Positions 28,280 to 35,955 of a stretch of DNA of 64,000 nucleotides are shown here, piece after piece. The position numbers and the translations under genes are program-made. The stretch comes from an uncultured Paraprevotella sp. (GTDB lineage: Bacteria; Bacteroidota; Bacteroidia; Bacteroidales; Bacteroidaceae), in contig CALUFQ010000013.1 of the NCBI GenBank assembly GCA_944319925.1, positions 1 to 64,000 on the forward strand, written 5' to 3'. Positions within the stretch are counted from its first letter, which is position 1, and every line of letters starts with the position of its first letter. The notes under the pieces were generated by a model. The model worked only from the letters and a program-made list of their open reading frames with translations, ran no database searches and was not told the origin of the DNA.

Positions 28280-29385
28280 ATGATAAAAATGAATGTCCGC
28301 AAGTTGCCAATTAGTAGATTCTATGTTTGAAGTCCGCCCTATAGGAACACGCACAAAGTTCTAGCCTGTCAAAAAGCCTGAATCCGAAATACCTTCTGTT
28401 GAACTTGTAGCAGAACTCGTTGAGGTAGAGCTGGAGGAACTCCGCTTTTATGTCATGGTAAGTGTCCAGTATGCTCCTCTTGGCGTTGCTGATGACAATG
28501 TGTACCCATGGCAGGACTTTCCCGACACTCCTTTTGTCGTCCGTAACGACGGTATGATGGGAGGATGCCACCCCGTTCTTTTCAAGGGAGGCATAGCTGC
28601 TGAACCCGTCCGTGGTCACATCGGCATTCCCGTCCGTACCTTGCTTAATCTTGCTCGTAATGGTGGAAGCCTTGAAATCGTCGATGACCTGCATCTTTAT
28701 ATGCCCGACACTCTTGGGCGTACTGTACTTCTTGGCCGGAGGCGTCTTTGGCAGGCTGCTTTCCGCCATGACAAGGACAGAGGTCTTGCGCTGGCTTCCC
28801 CGTCCGCGCTTCAACGGGCAATCTTTCTGTTCTTCGGGCGTTTCCGTGGAGAAGAAGCCCTCGTCAACCTCCATGTCCCCATGGAGGGGGTAGCCTCCGT
28901 CGCGCTTGCCCATCACGTCGCGCAGCTTATGCACCATCTCCCATACGGGCTGGTAACGCTTGCGGCCAATCTGGCGCTGTATCTCCTTGGTGGATATGGC
29001 ACGCTTGGTCGCCGTCAGAAGGAACATGGCCGCGAACCAGTCACGCACCGGCAGATGGCTGCCTTGCATCACCGTACCGGAACGAAGCTGCATCTCATGC
29101 TTGCAATCCATGCACGTCCAGGACTTGTGGCTCGGATTCCAGCTCAGGCGCAAACCGCCACATTGACTACAGAACAGACCGTGATGCTCACGGAAACGGC
29201 GGAGGGCTTCCTCACAGGATGCCTCGTCGGGATATTGATGGTAAAAATCAAGCAGGTTCATAATTCATTTGTTTATTGTCTCACGTCTCATATCCTGCAC
29301 AAAGTGTTCCAAAACATGGTTGTGGAGCAACTTGGCAGTTTAAACTTTGCTAATTTGGTAACATGCGGACATTCATTATGATAAA
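28280..29385. mobile_element. Complete IS1595-family insertion sequence with 8-bp target duplication
   Basis: The element spans 28288-29377 (1090 bp). Its ends are imperfect 23-bp inverted repeats: AATGAATGTCCGCAAGTTGC at 28288 onward, and the complement of AATGAATGTCCGCATGTTAC ending at 29377. Outside them the 8-bp direct repeat ATGATAAA is found at 28280-28287 and 29378-29385; 8 bp is the duplication size of the IS1595 family. One transposase gene lies inside. The perfect duplication suggests a fairly recent insertion, placed between copies of an AACGATAAT motif upstream of the XRE gene. Confidence 0.93.
28311..29261 (-). CDS. IS1595-family transposase
   Basis: The 316-residue length is normal. 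A zinc ribbon opens the protein (CSQCGG and CMDCKHEM near residues 31-55). The DDE-type catalytic core has MEVDEGFF for the first Asp, VTTDGFSSY for the second, and the VHIVISNAKRSILDTYHD segment typical of this family before a C-terminal YLNEFCYKFNRR. It cuts and joins the IS ends. The frame is intact from the start near the right end to a stop inside the left end, so the element may still be active. Confidence 0.93.
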   Translation of the reverse strand: MNLLDFYHQYPDEASCEEALRRFREHHGLFCSQCGGLRLSWNPSHKSWTCMDCKHEMQLRSGTVMQGSHLPVRDWFAAMFLLTATKRAISTKEIQRQIGRKRYQPVWEMVHKLRDVMGKRDGGYPLHGDMEVDEGFFSTETPEEQKDCPLKRGRGSQRKTSVLVMAESSLPKTPPAKKYSTPKSVGHIKMQVIDDFKASTITSKIKQGTDGNADVTTDGFSSYASLEKNGVASSHHTVVTDDKRSVGKVLPWVHIVISNAKRSILDTYHDIKAEFLQLYLNEFCYKFNRRYFGFRLFDRLELCACSYRADFKHRIY

Positions 29386-29720
29386 TGCTAAATTTACATT
29401 TAACGATAATTTTTTCTTGCTTTTTGTTTGGTGGTTATTATCGCTTAGTCTATATCTGCGCCATAAAATTAAAGTTAAACGATAATTAAAGGATAAAATA
29501 ATATTGTCCATTCATATATCTACAAGGAAAACCGGAATGAAAAACTGAAATCCCGCTTCGGGCAGACGGAATACGGCAAAAGCGCAAGAGGAGTTGCCGC
29601 GGCGTTACCAGGTGACGGCCTGCGATGAAGCACACCGCCTCGCCAGCGCACAATTCTTCAGGTAACCATCGGAATACCGCCAAAGTCTACGTTGACGGCA
29701 GCAAGACATTTTTCATACCG
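29386..29720. other. Intergenic stretch with AACGATAAT motifs, no recognised gene
   Basis: AACGATAAT occurs near 29402 and 29479; a third copy lies left of the IS at 28274. From 29520 to 29700 the DNA becomes GC-richer and several short frames read protein-like segments (e.g. FGQTEYGKSARGVAAALPG), each stopped quickly. This may be gene debris, but no family is recognised. Confidence 0.3.
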
Positions 29721-30305
29721 CTATAACATCCGAATCACCCTGCACGGATTTCCCACTGCCACGCAATTGGCAGGAATGGAACGTGTCACTACACTGCCCG
29801 CGCCGATGACCGCATTCTTTCCGACAGTCACTCCGGGCAACAATATTGCCCCGCCGCCTATCCATACGCCATCTTCAATCCTGACAGGACGGGCTATGGT
29901 GTTGCAGATGTCATCGCCTTCCTTCCAGTCCCAAGTCATCCGTTCACGCACGTCGATGGAATGGGTGGCGGTGTATATTTGCACGTTAGGCGCTATCAAA
30001 ACATTGTCACCTATCACGATACGGTGATTGTCCACGAAGGTGCAGTTCATATTGATGATGACCTTGTTACCCACAAAGATATTTTTCCCGTATTCACAAT
30101 GAAAATCAATGTCCACATGAACGCCCTTGCCTATGCTTCCGAACATTTCACGCAGCAACGCCTGTTTCCGTTCTTTGTCGGCATAGTCCGTAGCATTGAA
30201 TTGCGCCAACAAGCGTCTTGCCCGTAGAGTCATTTCCACAATTTTCGGGTCTCTCCCTCCGTTGAAAGGCTCGCCCGCCATACATTTTTCCAATTCGGTT
30301 TTCAT
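29721..30305 (-). CDS. Hexapeptide-repeat O-acetyltransferase (maltose/galactoside acetyltransferase type)
   Basis: The protein from ATG 30305 (MKTELEKCMAGEPFNGG) has 194 residues; an earlier in-frame ATG at 30338 falls at the -7 box, so it is unlikely. The N-terminal Mac domain (LRARRLLAQFNATDYADKER) and left-handed beta-helix are clear: DIDFHCEYGKNIFVGNKV, CTFVDNHRIVIGDNVLIAPN, the catalytic His in YTATHSID, and GGGAILLPGVTVGKNAVIGA. It moves acetyl from acetyl-CoA to a sugar hydroxyl; the sugar is unknown. It is separate from the similar gene at 30516. Confidence 0.9.
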   Translation of the reverse strand: MKTELEKCMAGEPFNGGRDPKIVEMTLRARRLLAQFNATDYADKERKQALLREMFGSIGKGVHVDIDFHCEYGKNIFVGNKVIINMNCTFVDNHRIVIGDNVLIAPNVQIYTATHSIDVRERMTWDWKEGDDICNTIARPVRIEDGVWIGGGAILLPGVTVGKNAVIGAGSVVTRSIPANCVAVGNPCRVIRML

Positions 30306-30335
30306 TGCCATTGGATTTTTATTGTCAGTTGCCCG

Positions 30336-30367
30336 CAAAAATAAGGTAAAGCAAGGAGAAAAGCAAT
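30336..30367 (-). promoter_or_regulatory. Promoter of the acetyltransferase at 29721
   Basis: Minus-strand TATTTTTG (30343-30336) with ATTG (30367-30364) 20 bp upstream fits the Bacteroidetes promoter. The start codon at 30305 lies 30 bp downstream. Confidence 0.45.
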
Positions 30368-30515
30368 TCCGGCTCTAAATAAATTCTTATCAGCACGGTT
30401 GCGGAACGGGCATGGCCAGCATGGCGATGCGGTTACCCGCAAAGTGAAGCCGCCCCGAAAGACATTCCCGCAAACAATGAGTGGACAATATCTTTCTCAT
30501 GCAGGCATGCTTTGG

Positions 30516-31082
30516 TTATATGTGTTTGACCACTTTTGCCGGGACGCCGACCGCGACCGTATTGGCAGGAATATCGCCTGTTACGACCGCTCCGGCACCA
30601 ATCACGGAATTGTCGCCGATGGCCACGCCTTGCAGGATGGTGGCATTAGAGCCCACCCAAACGTTTTTCCCAAGGACAATAGGCGCAGAGTAGGTCATCT
30701 TGCGTTTCTCTGGTTCCAAGAAATGGTTGAGTGTGGCAAACACCACATTGTGCCCTATTTGGCAGCCATCCCCTATGGTCACGCCGCCATGGTCTTGAAA
30801 ATGGCAGCAGGCATTGATGAACACATTCTCGCCTATCTCGATGTTCTTTCCGAAATCGGTATAAAACGGCGGGAACACACGGAGCGTGGAAGAAACGGCT
30901 TTCCCAAAAAGCTCGGACAAGATGTCCCTGATTTCCTCCGGAGTGTGATAGGCGGAGTTCAGCCGGAAAGTGGTTTTCCGTGCCTCCCCGCCCATTTTGT
31001 CCATAAACAGATGTATCTCTTCCGTGTCGAGCGGCTTGCCCGTCTTCACGAAATCCTTGAAATCTTCGAGTGTCATAATCAT
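30516..31082 (-). CDS. Second hexapeptide-repeat acetyltransferase
   Basis: A 188-residue left-handed beta-helix protein of the same superfamily, only distantly like its neighbour at 29721. It has FGKNIEIGENVFINACCHFQ, GVTIGDGCQIGHNVVFATLN (catalytic-type His in LNHFLEP), WVGSNATILQGVAIGDNSVI, and ends VAVGVPAKVVKHI. Its N-terminus (MTLEDFKDFVKTGKPLDTEE) differs from the Mac domain. Start overlaps the stop of the upstream CMD-cupin gene by four bases (ATGA), so they are translationally coupled. Substrate unknown. Confidence 0.88.
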   Translation of the reverse strand: MIMTLEDFKDFVKTGKPLDTEEIHLFMDKMGGEARKTTFRLNSAYHTPEEIRDILSELFGKAVSSTLRVFPPFYTDFGKNIEIGENVFINACCHFQDHGGVTIGDGCQIGHNVVFATLNHFLEPEKRKMTYSAPIVLGKNVWVGSNATILQGVAIGDNSVIGAGAVVTGDIPANTVAVGVPAKVVKHI

Positions 31083-31903
31083 TCTCCCAATTGGTTATAC
31101 TCTTCGTCTGTCACAGGCTCCAACCATTCGTTGGAAGAGTTTTCTCCCGGAACCTCAAAGGCAAGATGCGCAAACCAACTGTCTGCAGCCGCTCCATGCC
31201 AGTGCTTCACATTCGCCGGGATGTGGATGACGTCGCCCGGAAACATCTGCACGGCAGGCTTGCCTTCTTCCTGATACCAGCCTTTTCCTGCCACGCAGAC
31301 AAGCATCTGCCCACCTCCTTTGGTCGCATGGTGGATGTGCCAGTTGTTGCGGCAGCGCGGCTCAAAAGTGACATTATTGAACGGTATCTGTTCCTTGGAT
31401 ATGGGAGCCAGATAGCTGTTTCCGATGAAATACTTGGCGTATGCGGTGTTCGGCTCGCCGATGGGGAATATCATCTGTTGCTGGAAGCGTTCCTTCTCAG
31501 TAGCCGCATCATCTTCCGCCCAGACCTCCTTCGCCACACGGAACCCGGCCCATGCGTTTGGCCATCCGGCATAGAAAGCGGCCTGTGTCAGTAATGCCGC
31601 TATTTCCTTGCGTGTGATACCGTGCTTCTTGCCCATTTCAAGGTGCGAACGGAAAGAGGAGTCAACCAACCCTTTGCCGAGAAGGATAGAGATAGTCACC
31701 AGGCTGTGGTCGTGGAGCGAAAGCGTGGAATCGTTCCAGACCGCTTCTCCGAAAAGGACATCATCATTAAGCTCCGCAAACTTCGGAGCGAATTCGCCGA
31801 GAACATTGCGCCCGGCGGTTTGGGTTATTTTATTCTGAGCCATAAGTGTAATGTTGTTAAATGCCATAATCACAGCGGTTAATACTAGAATTGTCTTTTT
31901 CAT
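31079..31903 (-). CDS. Exported carboxymuconolactone decarboxylase-like and cupin fusion
   Basis: The start is ATG 31903 (MKKTILVLTAVIMAF), giving a 274-residue protein with a signal peptide ending TLMAQ. Residues about 30-135 are a CMD/AhpD-like domain (HDHSLVTISILLGKGL, SHLEMGKKHGITRKEIAALL). Residues about 165-260 form a cupin barrel with metal-type His residues (NNWHIHHATKGGGQMLVCV, FPGDVIHIPANVKHWHG). AhpD-type redox Cys pairs are absent from the CMD part. Related two-domain proteins are often annotated as cupin or CMD-family, without proven reaction. The frame is open upstream to 32017, but that part is not signal-like. Confidence 0.85.
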   Translation of the reverse strand: MKKTILVLTAVIMAFNNITLMAQNKITQTAGRNVLGEFAPKFAELNDDVLFGEAVWNDSTLSLHDHSLVTISILLGKGLVDSSFRSHLEMGKKHGITRKEIAALLTQAAFYAGWPNAWAGFRVAKEVWAEDDAATEKERFQQQMIFPIGEPNTAYAKYFIGNSYLAPISKEQIPFNNVTFEPRCRNNWHIHHATKGGGQMLVCVAGKGWYQEEGKPAVQMFPGDVIHIPANVKHWHGAAADSWFAHLAFEVPGENSSNEWLEPVTDEEYNQLGE

Positions 31904-31937
31904 ACATTTTCCAAATTTGAGGATTATTCTGATGTTG

Positions 31938-31966
31938 CAAAGATACGGCGAAACAAGATACGGCGA
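31938..31966 (-). promoter_or_regulatory. Promoter box with 11-bp direct repeat before the CMD-cupin gene
   Basis: Minus-strand TATCTTTG (31945-31938) is a good -7 box. AGATACGGCGA is repeated exactly at 31941-31951 and 31956-31966 (15-bp period), overlapping and just upstream of the box, a plausible operator. Confidence 0.4.
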
Positions 31967-32017
31967 GATACACATATTCCCGATGTTTGTACCCATTTTA
32001 CTGAAAAATAAAACCAA

Positions 32018-32803
32018 CCCTTTCTCCCGCAGTCAATCGTACATCAGTTCCGCCACCTCCGCGTTGTTCAAGTCCGACATCGGGAAGTGTGGAAATGTGT
32101 GTTGCCGTGCAGCCCTGTTTCGGGCAAGTGGAATAACAATGTCCCCCTGCAAGGGAATATTATTCGGATTTCGGTGCGAAAGGACATGCGCCCCCTGCGC
32201 ACTTCCTTCCATTGACAGAATGATACATTCGGGTGCATGTTGACAATTTGCTCATTTTCGGCTTTTGAGATTCGCGTATCCGGCCGCCGGGCCGGGACGG
32301 CGCGGAAAGAACGCAGCCACACGCGCCATGCGGGAATCAAAATGTCGCGGAATCCCCTCCAAACCTGCCCTTTTGACGGAGCACGGGACACTCCCGGCGC
32401 AGAAGCCCGACCGGCGGGAAAGCCCGCCGGAGGATTCCGCCGGCAAAATGACACGGGAAACGTGTCCGGAGAAAAGTTCCAACGGGAAAGAAAAACGCCC
32501 CCAAAGCCGCCGCGAAAAAGTTTCCGTACCGGGATTTTTTCGTCCGAGCCCCGAAAAAGAAATTCCAAGCCCCGAAAAAGAAATTCCGGGGCTTGGAATT
32601 TCGCGTTCCGGCCCCGAAATTTCTCGTCAGACCGTCCAAAAAAGTAAAATGCGCTGACAAAACCTTGCACAGAAGCCCCGTTTTGTGCAAAAAAATCGCG
32701 CAAAAATCTGCTATTTGGGACGGATTGTGCAAAAGTCGCGTCACGAAAATCAGCCAAAACGGCACAATTTATCTGTTTTCACAAGCATTTCATGACATTC
32801 TGA
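32018..32803. other. Gene-free GC-rich stretch with local repeats
   Basis: Long frames cross this region on both strands in several phases, with low-complexity products rich in Arg, Gly and Phe and no family signature. I judge them non-coding. At 32547-32587 a 20-bp unit AGCCCCGAAAAAGAAATTCC is repeated with a 21-bp period. GAAATTCCAAGCCCC (32559-32573) pairs perfectly with 32588-32602 to form a 15-bp hairpin. Confidence 0.45.
32547..32602. repeat. Direct repeat plus 15-bp hairpin
   Basis: Two copies of AGCCCCGAAAAAGAAATTCC at 32547-32566 and 32568-32587, followed by GGGGCTTGGAATTTC, which is complementary to the junction of the two copies. No T tract follows, so this is not an obvious terminator. 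Confidence 0.6.
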
Positions 32804-33065
32804 TTTTGGGGGTCGTAACGCCCCTTTTGTTTCCCTTGCGGCGGCCATAATGGCCGTTTTGTTCGCCATGCGGCGGCCATAATGGCCGTTTTGTTCGCCA
32901 TGCGGCGGCCATAGTGGTCGTTTTGTTCGCCATGCGGCGGCCATAGTGGTCGTTTTGTTCGCCATGCGGATGCCAAAACGGTCCCGCCTCGCAGGGGGCG
33001 AGCCCCGAAGGGGCGGAGGGGGTCTCACGCCCAAGGAACACAACACCGGACGCATCTATGGACAA
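32804..33065. repeat. Family B locus: 32-bp tandem repeat and GC-rich hairpin modules
   Basis: Four units with an exact 32-bp period lie at about 32837-32964. The unit holds the near-palindrome CGGCCATAATGGCCG joined to TTTTGTTCGCCATG, with slight drift (ATAATGG to ATAGTGG). On the left is CGTAACGCCCC; on the right GTCCCGCCTCGCAGGG and the hairpin GCCCCGAAGGGGC. Frames run through all phases of the array giving MAAAWRTKRP-like products; these are repeat artefacts, not proteins. Confidence 0.85.
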
Positions 33066-33094
33066 AACGAGTCGGGAAAAGGGGAAAATCATTC

Positions 33095-33170
33095 TTGTGC
33101 ATGGGAAACCCCTCCGGCCCTACGGGCCACCTCCCCTACAAGGCGGAGGAGTTTTGCCTACGGAGGGACA
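33095..33170. repeat. Family B hairpin module
   Basis: GGGAAACCCCTCCGGCCCTA to GGCGGAGGAGTTTTGCC is the reverse complement of the module at 55676-55740, which also has CTCCTCCGCCTTG, a GAGGTGGC stem and GGAGGGGTTTCCCA. Here it lies to the right of the tandem array, there to the left of it, so modules are shuffled. Confidence 0.65.
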
Positions 33171-33175
33171 AACTC

Positions 33176-33498
33176 TTCGCTGCGATGGATTTCAAATCAT
33201 AGGTAGTTGAAAGATTTTTTCGGATGCACTTCTCATAATCAGCGCCTTGAAAAGGTTCTAGCGATATGTAACACTGGGGAACGAATCGAACCTGCTGGCG
33301 AGCGTGCACTTTACTTATCGGCTTCGAAAAAGTCGAATAACGTTCCGGATTGCAGTTGGACTTCTTCGAAGCCCGGATTTGAGGAACTTGAATTGCCGCA
33401 GGTTCGCTTTGCTCACCAGACAGTTACATATCATTGGACGGTTTCACCGCCCTTGGCAAATCTTGCAACCACCTATGACTTCAAATCCCACGCGGCAG
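33176..33498. repeat. About 320-bp imperfect palindrome
   Basis: The left arm is complementary to the right arm around a TCCGGA centre near 33345. Matching blocks include GGATTTCAAATCATAGGTAG (left) with GGATTTGAAGTCATAGGTGG (right, minus strand), GATATGTAAC in both, CGAACCTGC in both, and GGCTTCGAAAAAGTC with GGCTTCGAAGAAGTC. Short frames in it have no recognisable product. The arms differ by many substitutions, so this is an old inverted duplication or a structured RNA locus. Confidence 0.65.
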
Positions 33499-34044
33499 AC
33501 TCTCTATGATTTATGCGTACCCACATTGATTTTCCGCTGCCCCCCATTTCTCATGAAACCAATGGGCTGCCTGTGTGCGCCATTCTGGATGGGTGCCAAG
33601 AGTGACAATGTTATACGCTTTCATTTATATATCTTATTTTACATACGTTTACGAAGATAGCGAAAATCACGGAGCTGTGCAAGCATCATTTCCCTGTCAT
33701 CCCCCTCGTCCTCACCAGCAGAGCCGGAAACTGCAGTCCCTAGCATTCAACCCCAAAATAACAAAATGGTGAGCAAACAGCATTTTCCATTGCAAAATGT
33801 TCTTTTTACACACTCATGGCACTCTTTGTGCAAAACCAAATAAAACGGCACAAAAGGCCTGGATATGTGCAAAAAACAAGGCCGTCTCACGAAATATTAA
33901 GTTTCATTTGCAACCAAATACACCCAAAACACATTTGGCTATATTTCAGCAAATTAATAAATCCCCCCCATCAAAAAGAGCAATTTCAAGTGTTTAAAAA
34001 CCTTTTTATTTGCAACTTCCTGTGCTTTTCTAGCAAATAAAAGC
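33499..34044. other. AT-rich intergenic stretch, no recognised gene
   Basis: Only short frames without recognisable products are seen. Composition turns AT-rich after 33780, with many GCAAA/TTTGC words, as expected upstream of the operon that starts at 34077. Confidence 0.4.
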
Positions 34045-34052
34045 TATCTTTG
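34045..34052 (+). promoter_or_regulatory. -7 box of the ferredoxin oxidoreductase operon
   Basis: TATCTTTG matches TAnnTTTG, 24 bp before the first start codon; TGTG at 34021 is a weak -33 candidate at 20-bp spacing. Confidence 0.5.
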
Positions 34053-34076
34053 TGTAACAAGAAAACATCGCATTGG

Positions 34077-34352
34077 ATGGAAAAACAAAATGAAAGCAGC
34101 AAAATGACAACGGAAAGCCGAATCGAACAGGAAATCGAACGGCTGAACGGACTAATTTCGTCCGCACCATCGCCAAGCGACCAGCTTTATTATCTCCTCG
34201 GGAACGCCTATCGCAAACTAGGAGATTTCGCGCATGCCATGAACTGCTATCTTGAAGCCATGGCCGTCAACCCGGACAGTCCGGCAAAAGAAGCCCACCG
34301 GATGCTGGCTGACATCATCGAGTTTTATCATAAAGATTATTATAATCCATAA
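34077..34352 (+). CDS. Small TPR protein
   Basis: A 91-residue cytoplasmic protein with one clear TPR unit (DQLYYLLGNAYRKLGDFAHA, then MNCYLEAMAVNPDSP) plus a partial second helix pair. Start ATG 34077 (MEKQNESSKMTTES) is chosen because it follows the -7 box; an inner ATG at 34104 is also possible. It is the first gene of the 2-oxoacid:ferredoxin oxidoreductase operon, 26 bp ahead of the ferredoxin subunit, so it may help assemble or regulate that complex; this is only a positional inference. Confidence 0.8.
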   Translation: MEKQNESSKMTTESRIEQEIERLNGLISSAPSPSDQLYYLLGNAYRKLGDFAHAMNCYLEAMAVNPDSPAKEAHRMLADIIEFYHKDYYNP

Positions 34353-34378
34353 GGAACTTTATAGCATAATTATAAATC

Positions 34379-34609
34379 ATGGGGAAATTCAAAGGTGTAA
34401 TTGTAGTAAACCATGAGCGTTGCAAGGGATGCAACCTGTGCGTGGCGGCATGTCCGCTCCATCTCCTCGCGCTCGCGGAAAAGCAAGTGAACCCAAAAGG
34501 ATATCACTATGCCATACAAGTCCGGAAAGACGAATGCAACGGGTGCGCCTCGTGCGCCATTGTGTGCCCGGACGGATGTATCACTGTATATAAGAAGAAA
34601 GAAGAATAA
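34379..34609 (+). CDS. 2-oxoacid:ferredoxin oxidoreductase, ferredoxin-like delta subunit
   Basis: A 76-residue protein with two 4Fe-4S motifs: CKGCNLCVAACP near residue 15 and CNGCASCAIVCP near 52. It passes electrons between the thiamine-bound intermediate on the alpha/beta subunits and free ferredoxin. The alpha gene follows three bases after its stop codon. Orthologues are labelled KorD or VorD; the two cannot be told apart here. Confidence 0.92.
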   Translation: MGKFKGVIVVNHERCKGCNLCVAACPLHLLALAEKQVNPKGYHYAIQVRKDECNGCASCAIVCPDGCITVYKKKEE

Positions 34610-34612
34610 GCT

Positions 34613-35707
34613 ATGGCAGAAAAAGAAGTTGTCTTAATGAAAGGAAACGAGGCCATCGCGCATGCCGCCATACGCTGCGGATGCGACGGTTACTTCGGCT
34701 ACCCCATCACCCCGCAATCCGAAGTGTTGGAAACGCTGGCCTTGGAAAAGCCGTGGGAAACAACCGGCATGGTGGTCTTGCAGGCCGAAAGCGAATTGGC
34801 CTCCATCAACATGGTCTATGCAGGCGGAGCTTCGGGAAAACGCTGCATGACATCATCTTCCAGTCCCGGCGTGGCGCTCATGCAAGAAGGCATCGCCTAC
34901 ATGGCCGGGGCCGAAATCCCCGGGCTGATTGTCAATGTGCAACGCGGGGGACCCGGTTTGGGCACCATCCAGCCCAGTCAGTCGGACTATTTTCAAGCCA
35001 CACGCGGCGGAGGTAACGGAGACTACAACGTCATCGTGCTGGCACCGGCCTCTGTGCAGGAAATGGCAGATTTCGTGGACTTGGCTTTCCAATTGGCGTT
35101 CAAATACCGCAACCCGGTCATGATTCTGAGCGACGGTATCATCGGGCAGATGATGGAAAAACTCGTCCTCCCCCCTTTCAAGCCGCGTCGCACAGAAGCG
35201 CAGATACAAAAAGAATGCCCTTGGGCCACCAACGGACGTAAAAAAGAACGGAAACCCAACATCCTCACCTCGCTTGAACTGGACTGCACGAAAATGGAGC
35301 AAAGAAACCTGCACTTGCAATCCAAATACATGGAAATCAAGGAAAAGGAAGTGCGCTTCGAAACAGAGATGTGCGAAGATGCTGAATACCTCATCGTGGC
35401 CTTCGGCTCGGCAGCACGTATCGGCATGAAAGTCATTGAGATGTGCCGCGAAGAAGGCATCAAGGCAGGTCTGCTCCGCCCCATTACACTCTGGCCTTTC
35501 CCCACCAAGGAAGTAGCCCGGCTGGCCAAACAAGTGAAAGGCATCCTGAGCTTCGAGATCAACGCCGGACAAATGGTGGAAGACATCCTGCTAGCCACCC
35601 ACGGCCAAACTCCCGTAACCCACTACGGGCGCATGGGCGGCGTGGTGCCCACACCCGACGAAGTCATCCGCGCCCTGAAAGAAAAACTCTTCAAACAAAT
35701 CCCATGA
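34613..35707 (+). CDS. vorB: 2-oxoacid:ferredoxin oxidoreductase alpha subunit (VorB/KorA type)
   Basis: This 364-residue subunit shows the pyrimidine-binding domain of thiamine-dependent oxidoreductases: KGNEAIAHAAIRCGCDGYFG, the conserved YPITPQSEV, and RGGPGLGTIQPSQSDYFQ. A C-terminal transketolase-C-like domain holds FGSAARIGMKVIEMCREEGI. With the other subunits it oxidatively decarboxylates a 2-oxoacid and CoA to an acyl-CoA, or runs in reverse. Whether the substrate is 2-oxoglutarate or branched-chain 2-oxoacids is not decidable from sequence; the symbol follows common naming. Confidence 0.9.
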   Translation: MAEKEVVLMKGNEAIAHAAIRCGCDGYFGYPITPQSEVLETLALEKPWETTGMVVLQAESELASINMVYAGGASGKRCMTSSSSPGVALMQEGIAYMAGAEIPGLIVNVQRGGPGLGTIQPSQSDYFQATRGGGNGDYNVIVLAPASVQEMADFVDLAFQLAFKYRNPVMILSDGIIGQMMEKLVLPPFKPRRTEAQIQKECPWATNGRKKERKPNILTSLELDCTKMEQRNLHLQSKYMEIKEKEVRFETEMCEDAEYLIVAFGSAARIGMKVIEMCREEGIKAGLLRPITLWPFPTKEVARLAKQVKGILSFEINAGQMVEDILLATHGQTPVTHYGRMGGVVPTPDEVIRALKEKLFKQIP

Positions 35708-35943
35708 CCCGAGAAGAAATTGAAAAGCTGATTGAGGAAACGGCCAACAAGGAACGCGCCAAACGCAGAGGCCCATCCATAGAAAGTGTACGTCGTGTGT
35801 TGAATACTTCGTTCCTCGTCCTTGCCGTAGCGGGGCTTGTCCTCTATTTCGCCATGCCCGACCGCCACATCGTGGGCATCGCGGTCATCGGAGCGGGAAT
35901 GTTCCTCAAAATCATCGAATTCCTTTTACGCTTCCTGTTTTAA
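35704..35943 (+). CDS. Small membrane protein inside the oxidoreductase operon
   Basis: A 79-residue protein starts at ATG 35704, overlapping the alpha-subunit stop by four bases (ATGA). The first 33 residues are charged (MTREEIEKLIEETANKERAK), then come two hydrophobic helices (FLVLAVAGLVLYFAMP and IVGIAVIGAGMFLKIIEFLL). No known family is recognised. Its tight coupling and place between the alpha and beta subunits suggest it serves the complex, perhaps by holding it near the membrane; this is inference. Confidence 0.82.
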   Translation: MTREEIEKLIEETANKERAKRRGPSIESVRRVLNTSFLVLAVAGLVLYFAMPDRHIVGIAVIGAGMFLKIIEFLLRFLF

Positions 35944-35955
35944 ACATTACACATC

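Noticed and set aside
32068..32757. 229-codon frame in the GC-rich gap, and overlapping frames on both strands
   Set aside because: Several phases are open at once, products are low-complexity (FLFRG repeats), and no start site or family signature is present.
32837..32964. CRISPR-like array
   Set aside because: The 32-bp units follow each other with no spacers and no cas gene is in the window, so this is a simple tandem repeat.
33207..33509. 100-codon plus-strand frame
   Set aside because: It lies inside the large imperfect palindrome and has no family signature or promoter.
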